This document shows, in pieces, positions 7,649 to 15,968 of a DNA stretch of 64,000 nt. The DNA is from HB2-32-21 sp041603535. Lineage in GTDB: Bacteria; Pseudomonadota; Gammaproteobacteria; Pseudomonadales; Porticoccaceae. A program made the position numbers and the translations under genes. The notes below the pieces were generated by a model that saw only the letters and a list, made by a program, of their open reading frames with translations, was not told the DNA's origin and made no database searches. The stretch spans positions 23,772 through 87,771 of the forward strand of contig JBFIEE010000005.1 in the NCBI GenBank assembly GCA_041603535.1, read 5' to 3'. The first letter of the stretch is position 1; every line of letters begins with the position of its first letter.

Positions 7649-8908
7649 CTATTTACGGCGCATGGCTGAGAAAAACTCATCGTTGGATTTAAAACCCTTA
7701 AGTTTATCGACCAGGAACTCTGCTGCGCTCAGGTCTTCCATATCGTGCAGTAGCTTGCGCAGTATCCAGACCCGTTGTAATTCAGCTTCGTCCATGAGCA
7801 AGTCTTCGCGTCGGGTTCCCGAGCGACGAATATTGATGGCCGGATAGACACGTTTTTCAGCAATTTTACGATCGAGGTGGAGCTCCATGTTACCGGTGCC
7901 CTTGAACTCTTCGTAAATCACCTCGTCCATTTTAGATCCGGTGTCGACCAGGGTGGTGGCGATGATGGTTAAACTGCCGCCATTCTCGATGTTTCTCGCA
8001 GCACCGAAAAAGCGCTTGGGCTTTTCCAGGGCGTGGGCGTCGATACCACCGGTCAGGACTTTGCCGGAAGAGGGGATAACCGTGTTGTAGGCGCGCGCGA
8101 GACGAGTGATGGAGTCCAGCAATATCACTACATCGTGTTTGTGCTCGACCAGGCGTTTCGCTTTTTCGATCACCATCTCTGCTACCTGTACATGTCGCGC
8201 AGGTGGTTCATCAAAGGTAGAGGCAACGACTTCGCCGCGCACGGTGCGCTGCATTTCCGTGACCTCTTCGGGGCGTTCATCAATGAGTAGCACAATCATC
8301 AGGGCCTCAGGATTGTTGCGGATAATAGCCTGAGCTATGTGCTGCATCATGATGGTTTTGCCTGCCTTAGGGGGTGCAACAATGAGACCCCGCTGACCTT
8401 TGCCGATCGGCGCGACGAGATCGATCATACGGCCCGTCAAATCTTCAGAACTGCCATTGCCACTTTCCAGCACCAAACGTTCATCTGGAAACAGGGGTGT
8501 CAGGTTTTCAAAGAGGATTTTGTTACGTGCGTTTTCGGGTTTGTCGAAATTAATGGTATCGACTTTTAGTAACGCAAAATAGCGTTCACCCTCCTTGGGC
8601 GGCCGTATTTTTCCGGCTATGTTGTCTCCAGTACGCAAATTAAAACGGCGAATTTGACTGGGTGATACGTAAATATCGTCGGGGCCGGCGAGGTAACTGC
8701 AGTCGGCAGAGCGCAAAAAACCAAAGCCATCCGGTAGTATTTCGAGCACACCGTCGCCGTAAATATCCTCGCCACTTTTCGCATGACGCTTAAGAATATT
8801 AAAAATAATATCCTGTTTTCGGCTACGCCCCAGGTTTTCGAGGCCGGTTTCGGTGCCGATAGTGATCAGCTCGTCAATGGGTTTGGTTTTCAGGTCAGTC
8901 AGATTCAT
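7649..8908 (-). CDS. rho: Transcription termination factor Rho
   Basis: Hexameric RNA helicase that ends transcription at rho-dependent sites. The 419 residues equal the length of the E. coli protein. It starts MNLTDLK, has the primary RNA-binding cold-shock-like domain with DGFGFLR at about 60-66, the Walker A motif PPKAGKT near residue 180, and the Walker B/Q-loop region VVILLDSITRLARAYN near 260-275. trxA lies upstream on the same strand, an order also found in E. coli and Pseudomonas. The 247 bases between the trxA and rho genes may hold a leader through which rho controls itself; I see no clear hairpin with a T run there. Confidence 0.98.
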   Translation of the reverse strand: MNLTDLKTKPIDELITIGTETGLENLGRSRKQDIIFNILKRHAKSGEDIYGDGVLEILPDGFGFLRSADCSYLAGPDDIYVSPSQIRRFNLRTGDNIAGKIRPPKEGERYFALLKVDTINFDKPENARNKILFENLTPLFPDERLVLESGNGSSEDLTGRMIDLVAPIGKGQRGLIVAPPKAGKTIMMQHIAQAIIRNNPEALMIVLLIDERPEEVTEMQRTVRGEVVASTFDEPPARHVQVAEMVIEKAKRLVEHKHDVVILLDSITRLARAYNTVIPSSGKVLTGGIDAHALEKPKRFFGAARNIENGGSLTIIATTLVDTGSKMDEVIYEEFKGTGNMELHLDRKIAEKRVYPAINIRRSGTRREDLLMDEAELQRVWILRKLLHDMEDLSAAEFLVDKLKGFKSNDEFFSAMRRK

Positions 8909-9126
8909 AAGTTTGTTTATGTTTTAGGTATAAGGGCTTAGGTGTATGGTCTTAAGGGCTGATAGGAATTGGCAAGTACAACGCAAGACGTACTGAGTCA
9001 GAAGCGACCAGGTCGTATTCTAGTGTGCCACCCAAATGGCCAGTAAGAGGTTTAACGGACTATGGTGTTCAGGAAGATGATCTTGTTGAGGCGAGTATAG
9101 CGTCTGTTTATGAAATAACAAACAGT

Positions 9127-9153
9127 TTTTCCAGCCCCGTCGGGGCCGGAAAA
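9127..9153 (-). terminator. Hairpin just after the trxA stop
   Basis: The arms TTTTCCAGCCCC and GGGGCCGGAAAA pair with one mismatch (A33/C47 counted from 9101) around the loop GTC. The hairpin begins three bases past the trxA stop codon. In the trxA transcript there is no clean U run after it, so it may act as a transcript-stabilising hairpin or as an attenuator between trxA and rho and not as a full terminator. Confidence 0.5.
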
Positions 9154-9155
9154 CG

Positions 9156-9482
9156 CTATATGCTGGCGTTTATAAACTCTGTCAACTGAGCTTTTGACAG
9201 TGCGCCGACCTTGGTGTCCTGCAGGGCGCCGTCCTTGAACAGCATTAACGTGGGAATCCCTCGGACATTAAATTTAGCTGCTACCTCGCGATTGGCATCA
9301 ACATCGACTTTGCAGACCTTCAGTTTGCCCTCGTAGCTGTCAGCCAGCTCATCAAGTATCGGAGCAATCATTTTGCACGGGCCACACCAGCTAGCCCAGA
9401 AATCAACCAGTACCGCTGTATCGGCACCAAGTACGTCGCCATCAAAGCTGGCGTCGGTTGCGTGAACGATTTTATCGCCCAT
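9156..9482 (-). CDS. trxA: Thioredoxin 1
   Basis: Small cytoplasmic disulfide reductase, 108 residues. The active site is WCGPC within DFWASWCGPCKMIAP at about residues 28-42, and the cis-proline loop is RGIPTLMLF. The ATG at 9482 has GGAG 8 bases upstream. An open frame continues for another 32 codons upstream, but those residues do not resemble thioredoxin and are ignored. trxA precedes rho, as in several gammaproteobacteria. Its product also supplies reductant to enzymes such as ribonucleotide reductase and methionine sulfoxide reductase. Confidence 0.97.
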   Translation of the reverse strand: MGDKIVHATDASFDGDVLGADTAVLVDFWASWCGPCKMIAPILDELADSYEGKLKVCKVDVDANREVAAKFNVRGIPTLMLFKDGALQDTKVGALSKAQLTEFINASI

Positions 9483-9723
9483 AAAATTTACTCCAGATTG
9501 TTTGTTTGTCGATCGATCCTCAACAGGTCGCTCATGATAACATCGGCTCAGGCCTGTAAACAAACCGCTAACCCTCATGGCGATAGCGTTGCCGTCACGC
9601 GTCGAGTGCCGAGCCTGCGCCTGGTCTGATCAAGGTGAACCGACAGTATTAAAAGGGCTCTAACGCCGGGTGGGTCCGCCTGACAAAGAGAAACCGATAG
9701 TTGAAGCCTCAGGAAATAAAACG

Positions 9724-9771
9724 ATGAGTGTAAAGCCAGCCATCCAGCCCCGGGTCGCGCCGTTTTGCTAA
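9724..9771 (+). other. Possible 15-residue leader ORF overlapping the start of the next gene
   Basis: An ATG at 9724 has AGGA about 9 bases upstream, better than any ribosome site directly before the downstream TTG start. The 15 codons (MSVKPAIQPRVAPFC) end at TAA 9769-9771, just inside the downstream gene, whose TTG is at 9765-9767. Translation of this short frame could deliver ribosomes to the weak TTG. A frameshift or sequence error at the A7 run (9770-9776) is the alternative reading. Confidence 0.3.
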
Positions 9772-11915
9772 AAAAAGCGGTCATAGTTGCTCTTGTCGCA
9801 CTGGCGTTAGCCAGTTATTTTCTGTTCGATTTGCACGGCTACCTCAGCATTACTTTTTTCCGGGATCTTTATCAGCAGCACCCGCTGGCCACGGCGGGGG
9901 TTTATTTTGCGATTTATATTGTGGCGACCAGTCTCTCGCTACCAACGGGCGCCATATTGACGCTAATCGGCGGGGCGGTATTTGGCCTCACTAGCGGGGT
10001 GGTGCTGGTGTCCTTTGCGAGCACAATAGGCGCTACGCTGGCTTTTCTGCTGTCACGTATGGTGTTGCGTGACTGGGTGCAAGGCAAGTTTGCCGCTCAT
10101 ATACAGGCGATTAATCGTGGCATTGAAAAAGACGGCGCGTTTTATCTGTTGTCACTGCGCCTTATACCGATATTCCCCTTTTGGTTGATCAACCTGTTAA
10201 TGGGTTTAACCCCATTGCGAGCCACCACTTATTTCGTTGTTAGTCAGTTGGGGATGTTGCCCGCCACCGTGGTTTATGTAAACGCGGGGGCGGAACTGGC
10301 GGCGGTAGAGGTCCTCTCGGCTGCCGGCATATTGACCCCGGGCTTGCTGCTATCGTTGGTATTACTTGCCCTGTTACCGTTCGTTGCCCGAGGACTGGTC
10401 GGCTATGTTGAACGCTACAGGCTTTACCGGCCCTACGTTATGCCATCACGTTTTGACACCAACCTGTTGGTCATTGGTGGTGGTAGCGCCGGGCTGGTGA
10501 CGGCATTGATCGGTGCGGCGGTTAGAGCGAGAGTGACGTTGGTCGAGAAAGCTAAAATGGGCGGTGACTGTCTCAACACCGGGTGTGTACCTAGCAAAGC
10601 CCTGATTAGAGCGGGCCGGGCAGTGACCGACATTCGCCGGGCTGCTGAACTGGGTATCGATGTCGATGAACCGCGGGTTGATTTCCCTCGGGTGATGGAT
10701 CGCGTTCGACAGGTTATTGAAACTATTGCGCCACATGATTCTGTGGAGCGCTTTACTGGCCTGGGGGTTGAGTGTGTCGCGGGAGAGGCAACGCTACTGT
10801 CGCCCTGGCAAGTAAAGGTTGGTGACCGGGTGATTTGCGCCAAAAACATTGTCATTGCCAGTGGTGCCGAGCCATTTGTACCGCCGATACCCGGTATCGA
10901 TCAGGTTGCGTACCTGACTTCCGACAATTTATGGGCGTTGCGTGTGCAACCGCAATCGTTGTTGGTGATGGGTGCCGGCCCCATTGGTTGTGAGCTTGCC
11001 CAGGCTTTTCAGCGGCTGGGCACCCAGGTGACGCTGGTGGACATGATGCCCCGGGTCTTGCCTCGCGAAGACATAGATGTATCGGATTTTGTGCGTCAGT
11101 GCCTGGAGCGCGACGGTGTCGAAGTTCTGTTAAACCACAGGATCGTGGGCTTCGAAAAATACCAGGGTAACGATTTCGCGTTGCTCGAGACAGATGCCGA
11201 GATGGAGGCGTCTGCCATTGCGTCGCGTTCCGCGCCACGAAAGTTGGCGTATGATAAATTACTGGTTGCGGTGGGCAGAAAAGCGCAAACCACAGGGCTG
11301 GGTCTTGACGCACTAGGGATAGAGAAAACCGCGCAGGGTACGTTAGCAGTCGACGATTATTTACGTACACGCTTGCCGAATATTTATGCCTGCGGTGACG
11401 TTGCCGGGCCTTACCAGTTTACCCATACGGCTTCGCATCAGGCGTGGTATGCAGCGGTCAACGCCCTGTTTGGTGGCGTGAAGCGGTTTCGGGTCGATTA
11501 CAGGGTCATCCCCTGGTCAACATTTACCGACCCAGAAGTGGCCCGTGTCGGGCTCAGCGAAATAGATGCAAGGGCGCAAAATATCGCTTACGAAGTAACA
11601 CGCTATCCGTTGAGCGAACTGGATCGGGCCATCGCGGATAATAGTGCCGAGGGGTTTGTCAAAGTGTTGACAGTGCCCGGCAAAGATAAAATTTTGGGTG
11701 CGGTGATTGTTGCCAGCCATGCCAGTGAGCTGCTCACCGAGTTTGTCACGGCTATGAAAGGCAAAACTGGATTAAACAGGATTCTTGGCACAGTTCACAG
11801 TTATCCGACATTCAGTGAAGCCAACAAGATGGCTGCCGGCCACTGGAAACGCGCCCATGCACCAGCGAAACTGCTGGATTATGCCGAGAAATATCATCGT
11901 TGGAAAAGAGGTTAA
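9765..11915 (+). CDS. VTT/DedA-type membrane domain fused to a dihydrolipoamide-dehydrogenase-like flavoprotein
   Basis: A 716-residue fusion. Residues 1 to about 220 form a TVP38/TMEM64 (VTT) membrane domain, with LPTGAILTLIGGAVFG, FASTIGATLAFLLSR and LRLIPIFPFWLINLLMGL. From about 235 it is a class I pyridine-nucleotide disulfide oxidoreductase: FAD motif GGGSAG, redox pair C269/C274 in GGDCLNTGCVPSK, NAD(P) motif GAGPIG, and the C-terminal HSYPTFSE bearing the His-Glu pair. The C-terminal CC of mercuric reductase is absent, so MerA is unlikely. The start is a TTG with a poor ribosome site; a 15-codon ORF overlaps it. The ArsM-like gene follows by one base, which implies a shared pathway, perhaps thiol redox at the membrane linked to arsenic or related chemistry. 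Confidence 0.85.
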   Translation: MLKKAVIVALVALALASYFLFDLHGYLSITFFRDLYQQHPLATAGVYFAIYIVATSLSLPTGAILTLIGGAVFGLTSGVVLVSFASTIGATLAFLLSRMVLRDWVQGKFAAHIQAINRGIEKDGAFYLLSLRLIPIFPFWLINLLMGLTPLRATTYFVVSQLGMLPATVVYVNAGAELAAVEVLSAAGILTPGLLLSLVLLALLPFVARGLVGYVERYRLYRPYVMPSRFDTNLLVIGGGSAGLVTALIGAAVRARVTLVEKAKMGGDCLNTGCVPSKALIRAGRAVTDIRRAAELGIDVDEPRVDFPRVMDRVRQVIETIAPHDSVERFTGLGVECVAGEATLLSPWQVKVGDRVICAKNIVIASGAEPFVPPIPGIDQVAYLTSDNLWALRVQPQSLLVMGAGPIGCELAQAFQRLGTQVTLVDMMPRVLPREDIDVSDFVRQCLERDGVEVLLNHRIVGFEKYQGNDFALLETDAEMEASAIASRSAPRKLAYDKLLVAVGRKAQTTGLGLDALGIEKTAQGTLAVDDYLRTRLPNIYACGDVAGPYQFTHTASHQAWYAAVNALFGGVKRFRVDYRVIPWSTFTDPEVARVGLSEIDARAQNIAYEVTRYPLSELDRAIADNSAEGFVKVLTVPGKDKILGAVIVASHASELLTEFVTAMKGKTGLNRILGTVHSYPTFSEANKMAAGHWKRAHAPAKLLDYAEKYHRWKRG

Positions 11916-11916
11916 C

Positions 11917-13041
11917 GTGGATCAATCAAACGTGTACAAAAATGTTCAGGAGCGTTACACACAGGGCGCCCTGGAGCGTCAGGACACCTTGTGTTGCCCG
12001 GTCGATTATGATCAGTCGCTGCTGGCGGCGTTACCGGGCGAGATTATAGATAAGGATTACGGTTGCGGTGACCCTTCACGCTACGTGCGCGAGGGCGATC
12101 GGGTTCTGGATCTAGGCAGCGGGGGTGGCAAAATATGTTACATGGCGGCGCAGTTGGTGGGTGAGCGTGGCCACGTGACCGGCATCGACATGACGGAGGA
12201 CATGCTGGCGTTAGCGCGGCACTACCAGGCCGACATGGCGGTGGCGCTGGGCGGTGACCGGGTCACCTTTAAAAAGGGCTATATCCAGGATCTGGCGCTG
12301 GACGTCGTGGCTATGGAGCAGTACCTGTCAAAGCGTCCCGTTACCGATGCGGCCTCGCTGGAGGCGCTCTCTGTCTGGCAGGCTGGTCAGCGGCGTGGCC
12401 AACCGCTGATCGCAGATGCGTCGATGAGTCTGGTTATCAGTAACTGTGTGCTCAACCTGGTTGCGGAAGCTGACCGCAAGCAAATGATCAGTGAGATTTA
12501 TCGCGTGTTGACTCCTGGTGGCCGTGTCGCGATTGCGGATATTGTGGCCGACGAGCCGGTGCCCGCTGCCCTGAAAAATGATGCCGAACTGTGGAGTGGC
12601 TGTATCTCGGGTGCCTTTCAGGAAGCGGACTTTGCGGCTGCATTCGTCGAGGCTGGTTTTGTGGCAGTGGCTTATGACAAGTGGGATAGCGCACCCTGGC
12701 AGGTCGTTGACGGTATTGAATTCCGGTCGGTAACGCTTATCGCCACCAAGCCCGCGCTAGATAATGTTTATGACGGTGGCCATGCCGTACTTTACAAAGG
12801 GCCCTACGCGCAGGTTACGGATGATCTGGGTAACCTTTATTATCGCGGAGAGCGCATGGCGGTTTCCAAACGGACGTTTGATTTGTTACTGAACGGCGCT
12901 TATGGGAACGACTTTATTGGCTTTGAACCGGTTGAGGCACAAAACAAAGGGTCGTTTTGCGTTGCCGCAGGCACCCGTCGACCGGTTGCGGAAACCAAGG
13001 GCGGGTCGCAAAGCGGCGCTCAAAGTAATAGCTGTTGCTGA
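11917..13041 (+). CDS. arsM: ArsM-like S-adenosylmethionine methyltransferase
   Basis: Resembles As(III) methyltransferases that make methylated arsenicals. In 374 residues it has the SAM-binding LDLGSGGGK (64-72), the GIDMTEDMLALAR segment (89-101), and cysteines at places matching the arsenite-binding set: C50 in DYGCGDPS, C177 in ISNCVLNL and C229 in SGCISGAF, plus C26-C27. A C-terminal extension of ~90 residues (YKGPYAQV, LYYRGERMAV) ends in NSCC, suggesting an extra metal-binding tail; such extensions are seen in the arsenosugar-type ArsM group. The GTG start at 11917 has GAGG five bases upstream and lies one base after the flavoprotein stop. No arsR or arsB gene is nearby. The substrate is inferred. 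Confidence 0.75.
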   Translation: MDQSNVYKNVQERYTQGALERQDTLCCPVDYDQSLLAALPGEIIDKDYGCGDPSRYVREGDRVLDLGSGGGKICYMAAQLVGERGHVTGIDMTEDMLALARHYQADMAVALGGDRVTFKKGYIQDLALDVVAMEQYLSKRPVTDAASLEALSVWQAGQRRGQPLIADASMSLVISNCVLNLVAEADRKQMISEIYRVLTPGGRVAIADIVADEPVPAALKNDAELWSGCISGAFQEADFAAAFVEAGFVAVAYDKWDSAPWQVVDGIEFRSVTLIATKPALDNVYDGGHAVLYKGPYAQVTDDLGNLYYRGERMAVSKRTFDLLLNGAYGNDFIGFEPVEAQNKGSFCVAAGTRRPVAETKGGSQSGAQSNSCC

Positions 13042-13097
13042 ACTATTTTTGATCTGCTGCTGGTTAGCGGTTGACCTGCTGTCCGTCTAAAACAGCC

Positions 13098-14234
13098 CTA
13101 TAGCCGAGCGAGGACAGTGTCTAAAAACCGCTGGCCAAGCGGGGTAACCGCGAGGTTCTGTGTGGAGCGAGACACCAGACCTTCTTGTTCCAGCGCCTGC
13201 CAGGCGTTGCCAATGTCTTCAAAATCAAGGCCGGTGCGAGGGGTGTAAAAGCCCCTGGGTACGCCCGCATTCAAGCGTAGCGCATTCATCAAAAACTCAA
13301 CCGGTAGCTCTGCTTTATCCAGGGTTCGTGTGCCCGCCAGATAATCACCTGTTCTACCGAGATAGTCCCGTGGGTGGCGGGTTTTTCGGCAACGCTGGAT
13401 CTGCTGTGTTGCTAACATGGTGACCTTGCTATGGGCGCCGGCGCCAATGCCGAGGTAATCACCAAACTGCCAATAATTTATATTGTGCCTGGCCTGGCGG
13501 CCCGGTTTTGCAAAGGCTGACACTTCGTACTGCGCGAAGCCCGCCGCGGTTAATAGCGCGAGCCCGCCCTCCTGGATTTCCTGCAACAGGTCTTCCTCAG
13601 GCAGCGACGGTGGCGCGCTATAAAACGCCGTGTTGGGCTCGATGGTGAGCTGATACCACGACAGATGGCTCGGCGCGAGCGCGATGGCCTGCTGGACGTC
13701 TGCCAGTGCCTGTGCCGGCGTTTGCGCTGGTAGGCCATGCATCAGGTCGAGGTTAATATTGTCAAAGCCGGCGGTCTTTGCAGTGGCGACGGCTCGGATA
13801 GCGTTGTCGCCGCTGTGAATCCGTCCCAGCGCTTGCAACTGTTGATCGTTAAAACTTTGCACGCCGATGGATAAGCGATTTACCCCGCAGTGTTTGTAGT
13901 CGATAAACTTTTGCTGCTCAAAGGTACCGGGGTTGGCTTCGAGGGTGATTTCGGTGTTGTCGGCACAACCGATAATGCCCTGGGCCGCGGCGATAATCTT
14001 TTCGATCGCTGATGCTGAAAACAGGCTGGGGGTGCCACCGCCGAAAAATATTGAGGTGAGACGGCGACCCTGGGCTAGCTCGGCGTCCTGCTGTAGATCG
14101 CCAATTAGCGCCGCGACGTAAGCGTCTTCCGGCAAGTCGCCACCGGCAGCGTGGGAATTAAAATCGCAATAGGGACATTTTTTTACGCACCAAGGAATGT
14201 GTACATATAAGGATAGTGGCGGTAGTTCGAGCAC
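13098..14234 (-). CDS. hemW: Radical SAM heme chaperone HemW
   Basis: Homologue of oxygen-independent coproporphyrinogen oxidase that in this branch acts as a heme carrier and not as an oxidase. The radical SAM cluster motif C-x3-C-x2-C lies in IPWCVKKCPYCDF at about residues 14-26, and FGGGTPSLF follows near 65. The length of 378 residues matches HemW. The start is a GTG (14234) giving MLELPPLSLYVHIPW, matching the family N-terminus. It begins 12 bases after rdgB, in the same order as in Pseudomonas. Confidence 0.93.
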   Translation of the reverse strand: MLELPPLSLYVHIPWCVKKCPYCDFNSHAAGGDLPEDAYVAALIGDLQQDAELAQGRRLTSIFFGGGTPSLFSASAIEKIIAAAQGIIGCADNTEITLEANPGTFEQQKFIDYKHCGVNRLSIGVQSFNDQQLQALGRIHSGDNAIRAVATAKTAGFDNINLDLMHGLPAQTPAQALADVQQAIALAPSHLSWYQLTIEPNTAFYSAPPSLPEEDLLQEIQEGGLALLTAAGFAQYEVSAFAKPGRQARHNINYWQFGDYLGIGAGAHSKVTMLATQQIQRCRKTRHPRDYLGRTGDYLAGTRTLDKAELPVEFLMNALRLNAGVPRGFYTPRTGLDFEDIGNAWQALEQEGLVSRSTQNLAVTPLGQRFLDTVLARL

Positions 14235-14246
14235 AATGAGTGTCCG

Positions 14247-14849
14247 TTAAGACGGCGCGGGAAGCAGCATTGTAAGCAGGCAGGTCATGGCTTTGCCGCG
14301 ATGACTGAGTCGATTTTTCTCTGCCGGGCTTAATTCTGCTGAGCTGCAGTTGCGCTCCGCCACAAAAAACAACGGATCGTAGCCGAAACCATTGTTGCCC
14401 TGCGGGCGCGTCAAAATGCGTCCGTCCCATGTACCCTGGCAAATTAGGGGTGTGGGATCCAGCGGATGACGCAGATACACCAGCAGGCATTGAAAGCGGG
14501 CCGTGCGTTGTTCGTCAGGTACGGTATTTAACAGGTCTAGCAGCCGGGCATTGTTGTCATCATCGTTGGCCTGTGATCCAGCGAAGCGTGCAGAATAGAT
14601 GCCGGGCGCACCATGCAGGAAATCTACTTCCAGGCCGGAATCGTCTGCGATGGCTGGGAGCTGTGTTAGTCGGCTGGCATGGCGGGCTTTGAGGATGGCG
14701 TTTTCGACAAAACTGAGGCCGGTCTCCCTGGCCTCGGGGACATGGAAGTCGCCCTGGGCGAGGACATTGATATTGGCTGCTGCCAGTAACTCCCTGAACT
14801 CGCGCAGCTTGCCCGTATTGTTACTGGCCAGAACTACGCTTTTCATCAT
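14247..14849 (-). CDS. rdgB: XTP/dITP pyrophosphatase (Ham1/RdgB)
   Basis: Removes pyrophosphate from non-canonical purine nucleoside triphosphates such as dITP and XTP, keeping them out of DNA. The 200 residues carry the N-terminal VLASNNTGKLREF motif, the acidic IADDSGLEVDFL motif near residue 68, GIYSARFAG, and the C-terminal SHRGKA motif that contacts the base. Two adjacent ATG codons (14849 and 14846) could serve as the start. It sits between the DUF4426 gene and hemW, all on the minus strand. Confidence 0.95.
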   Translation of the reverse strand: MMKSVVLASNNTGKLREFRELLAAANINVLAQGDFHVPEARETGLSFVENAILKARHASRLTQLPAIADDSGLEVDFLHGAPGIYSARFAGSQANDDDNNARLLDLLNTVPDEQRTARFQCLLVYLRHPLDPTPLICQGTWDGRILTRPQGNNGFGYDPLFFVAERNCSSAELSPAEKNRLSHRGKAMTCLLTMLLPAPS

Positions 14850-14879
14850 ACCAGCCGCCGCTTCAGTCTGGCCGGGACC

Positions 14880-15332
14880 TTACCTGTCACGATAGAAGGT
14901 CCGCTGGAAGGACAGCTCGTCAGCAGGTTTGTCGGGGTCCTGCTGCACGCGGATTTTAAAGGTCATAAAGTCTTCGTTTTGAAAACGAAACGGCGCCAGG
15001 TAGTAGGTGGCCGTACCTTCGTTGACCTCGACAAATGCCAGTTGCTGGCGTTGGCCAAGGATGTTGGATACGTAACCGGTAACCAGCGCGGGTTTGCCGC
15101 CGATATTTACATCAGCACCTGTTTTAAGTACAGCGATATTAACCAGCCCCCGATCCTTACCGCGAATGATGTGGTAGGTGGCGGCCACTTCCGGACTAAT
15201 AAAGCTGCTATTAAAAGCGCTGTACACGATTTCGTAACCCGCAAAGGTTTGTTGTGTGTCATTGGCGGCGCGAGCGCCCAACCAGGCGCAGGCGATGAAC
15301 AGCAGCGTCAGTATCTGCGAGGTTTTCTTCAT
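14880..15332 (-). CDS. Secreted DUF4426 protein
   Basis: A 150-residue protein with a clear signal peptide (MKKTSQILTLLFIACAWLGARA, cut probably before AND at about residue 23). The mature part contains YEIVYSAFNSSFISPEVA, typical of the DUF4426 family of gammaproteobacterial exported proteins found beside metW-metX. No cysteine at the cleavage site, so it is periplasmic and not a lipoprotein. Its function is unknown; the steady neighbourhood with methionine genes does not by itself show a metabolic role. Confidence 0.85.
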   Translation of the reverse strand: MKKTSQILTLLFIACAWLGARAANDTQQTFAGYEIVYSAFNSSFISPEVAATYHIIRGKDRGLVNIAVLKTGADVNIGGKPALVTGYVSNILGQRQQLAFVEVNEGTATYYLAPFRFQNEDFMTFKIRVQQDPDKPADELSFQRTFYRDR

Positions 15333-15374
15333 GACACGTCTCCCGCTGGCGTTGTAGCCAGTCTGGCACAGTAA

Positions 15375-15968
15375 CTAGTTGCTTAAGTGGTAAATAGCTG
15401 TCTCGGCAAACATATTGGGCCATAAGCGACACAGATATTGGTCAGGGTTGTGCTGGGTCACGGTTTCCCGATGTAGTACTTTGATACCTTTTTCGTGACA
15501 TAGCGTCTCGAAATCCCGCACCGTACAAAAATGGATATTGGGGGTATCGTACCACTGGTAGGACAATTGTTTGGTGACTGGCATGCGGCCGCGCAGCATC
15601 AAATAGGTGCGTGGGCGGATGTTGCCAAAGTTCGGGAAGGTGACGATGCACTCTTTCCCCACCCGCAACATTTCATCGATGACGAGATCAGGGCGTCGCA
15701 ATACTTGCAGTGAGTAAGTCATCACTACCGTGTCGAAGCTTTTGTTCTGGAAGTTGGCGAGTCCTTCGTTGATGTCTTTCTCGATAACATTGACGCCGCG
15801 AGCGATACACGCAGTGATCTGGTCGGCATCGATTTCCAGCCCGTAACCCTCTATCTGGCGGTTATCCATGAGACTCTTAAGGAGTACGCCGTCACCGCAA
15901 CCGAGGTCGAGTACACGGCCAGCGACAGGTACCCATTGCTGCAAAATGTCGAGATCTATGCGCAACAT
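15375..15968 (-). CDS. metW: Methionine biosynthesis protein MetW
   Basis: SAM-methyltransferase-fold protein of 197 residues that works with MetX in acylation of homoserine; its exact reaction is unclear in the literature. The nucleotide-binding motif VLDLGCGDGVLL is at residues 19-30, followed by GLEID and DTVVMTYSLQVLRRPD, and the family motif FPNFGNIRPR lies near 113. Its ATG overlaps the metX stop (TGATG at 15966-15970), which indicates tight translational coupling. Confidence 0.96.
   Translation of the reverse strand: MLRIDLDILQQWVPVAGRVLDLGCGDGVLLKSLMDNRQIEGYGLEIDADQITACIARGVNVIEKDINEGLANFQNKSFDTVVMTYSLQVLRRPDLVIDEMLRVGKECIVTFPNFGNIRPRTYLMLRGRMPVTKQLSYQWYDTPNIHFCTVRDFETLCHEKGIKVLHRETVTQHNPDQYLCRLWPNMFAETAIYHLSN

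Noticed and set aside
9765..11915. Mercuric reductase
   Set aside because: The redox pair and fold fit, but the C-terminal vicinal cysteines and the N-terminal HMA domain are absent; the His-Glu motif fits a lipoamide-dehydrogenase-like enzyme.
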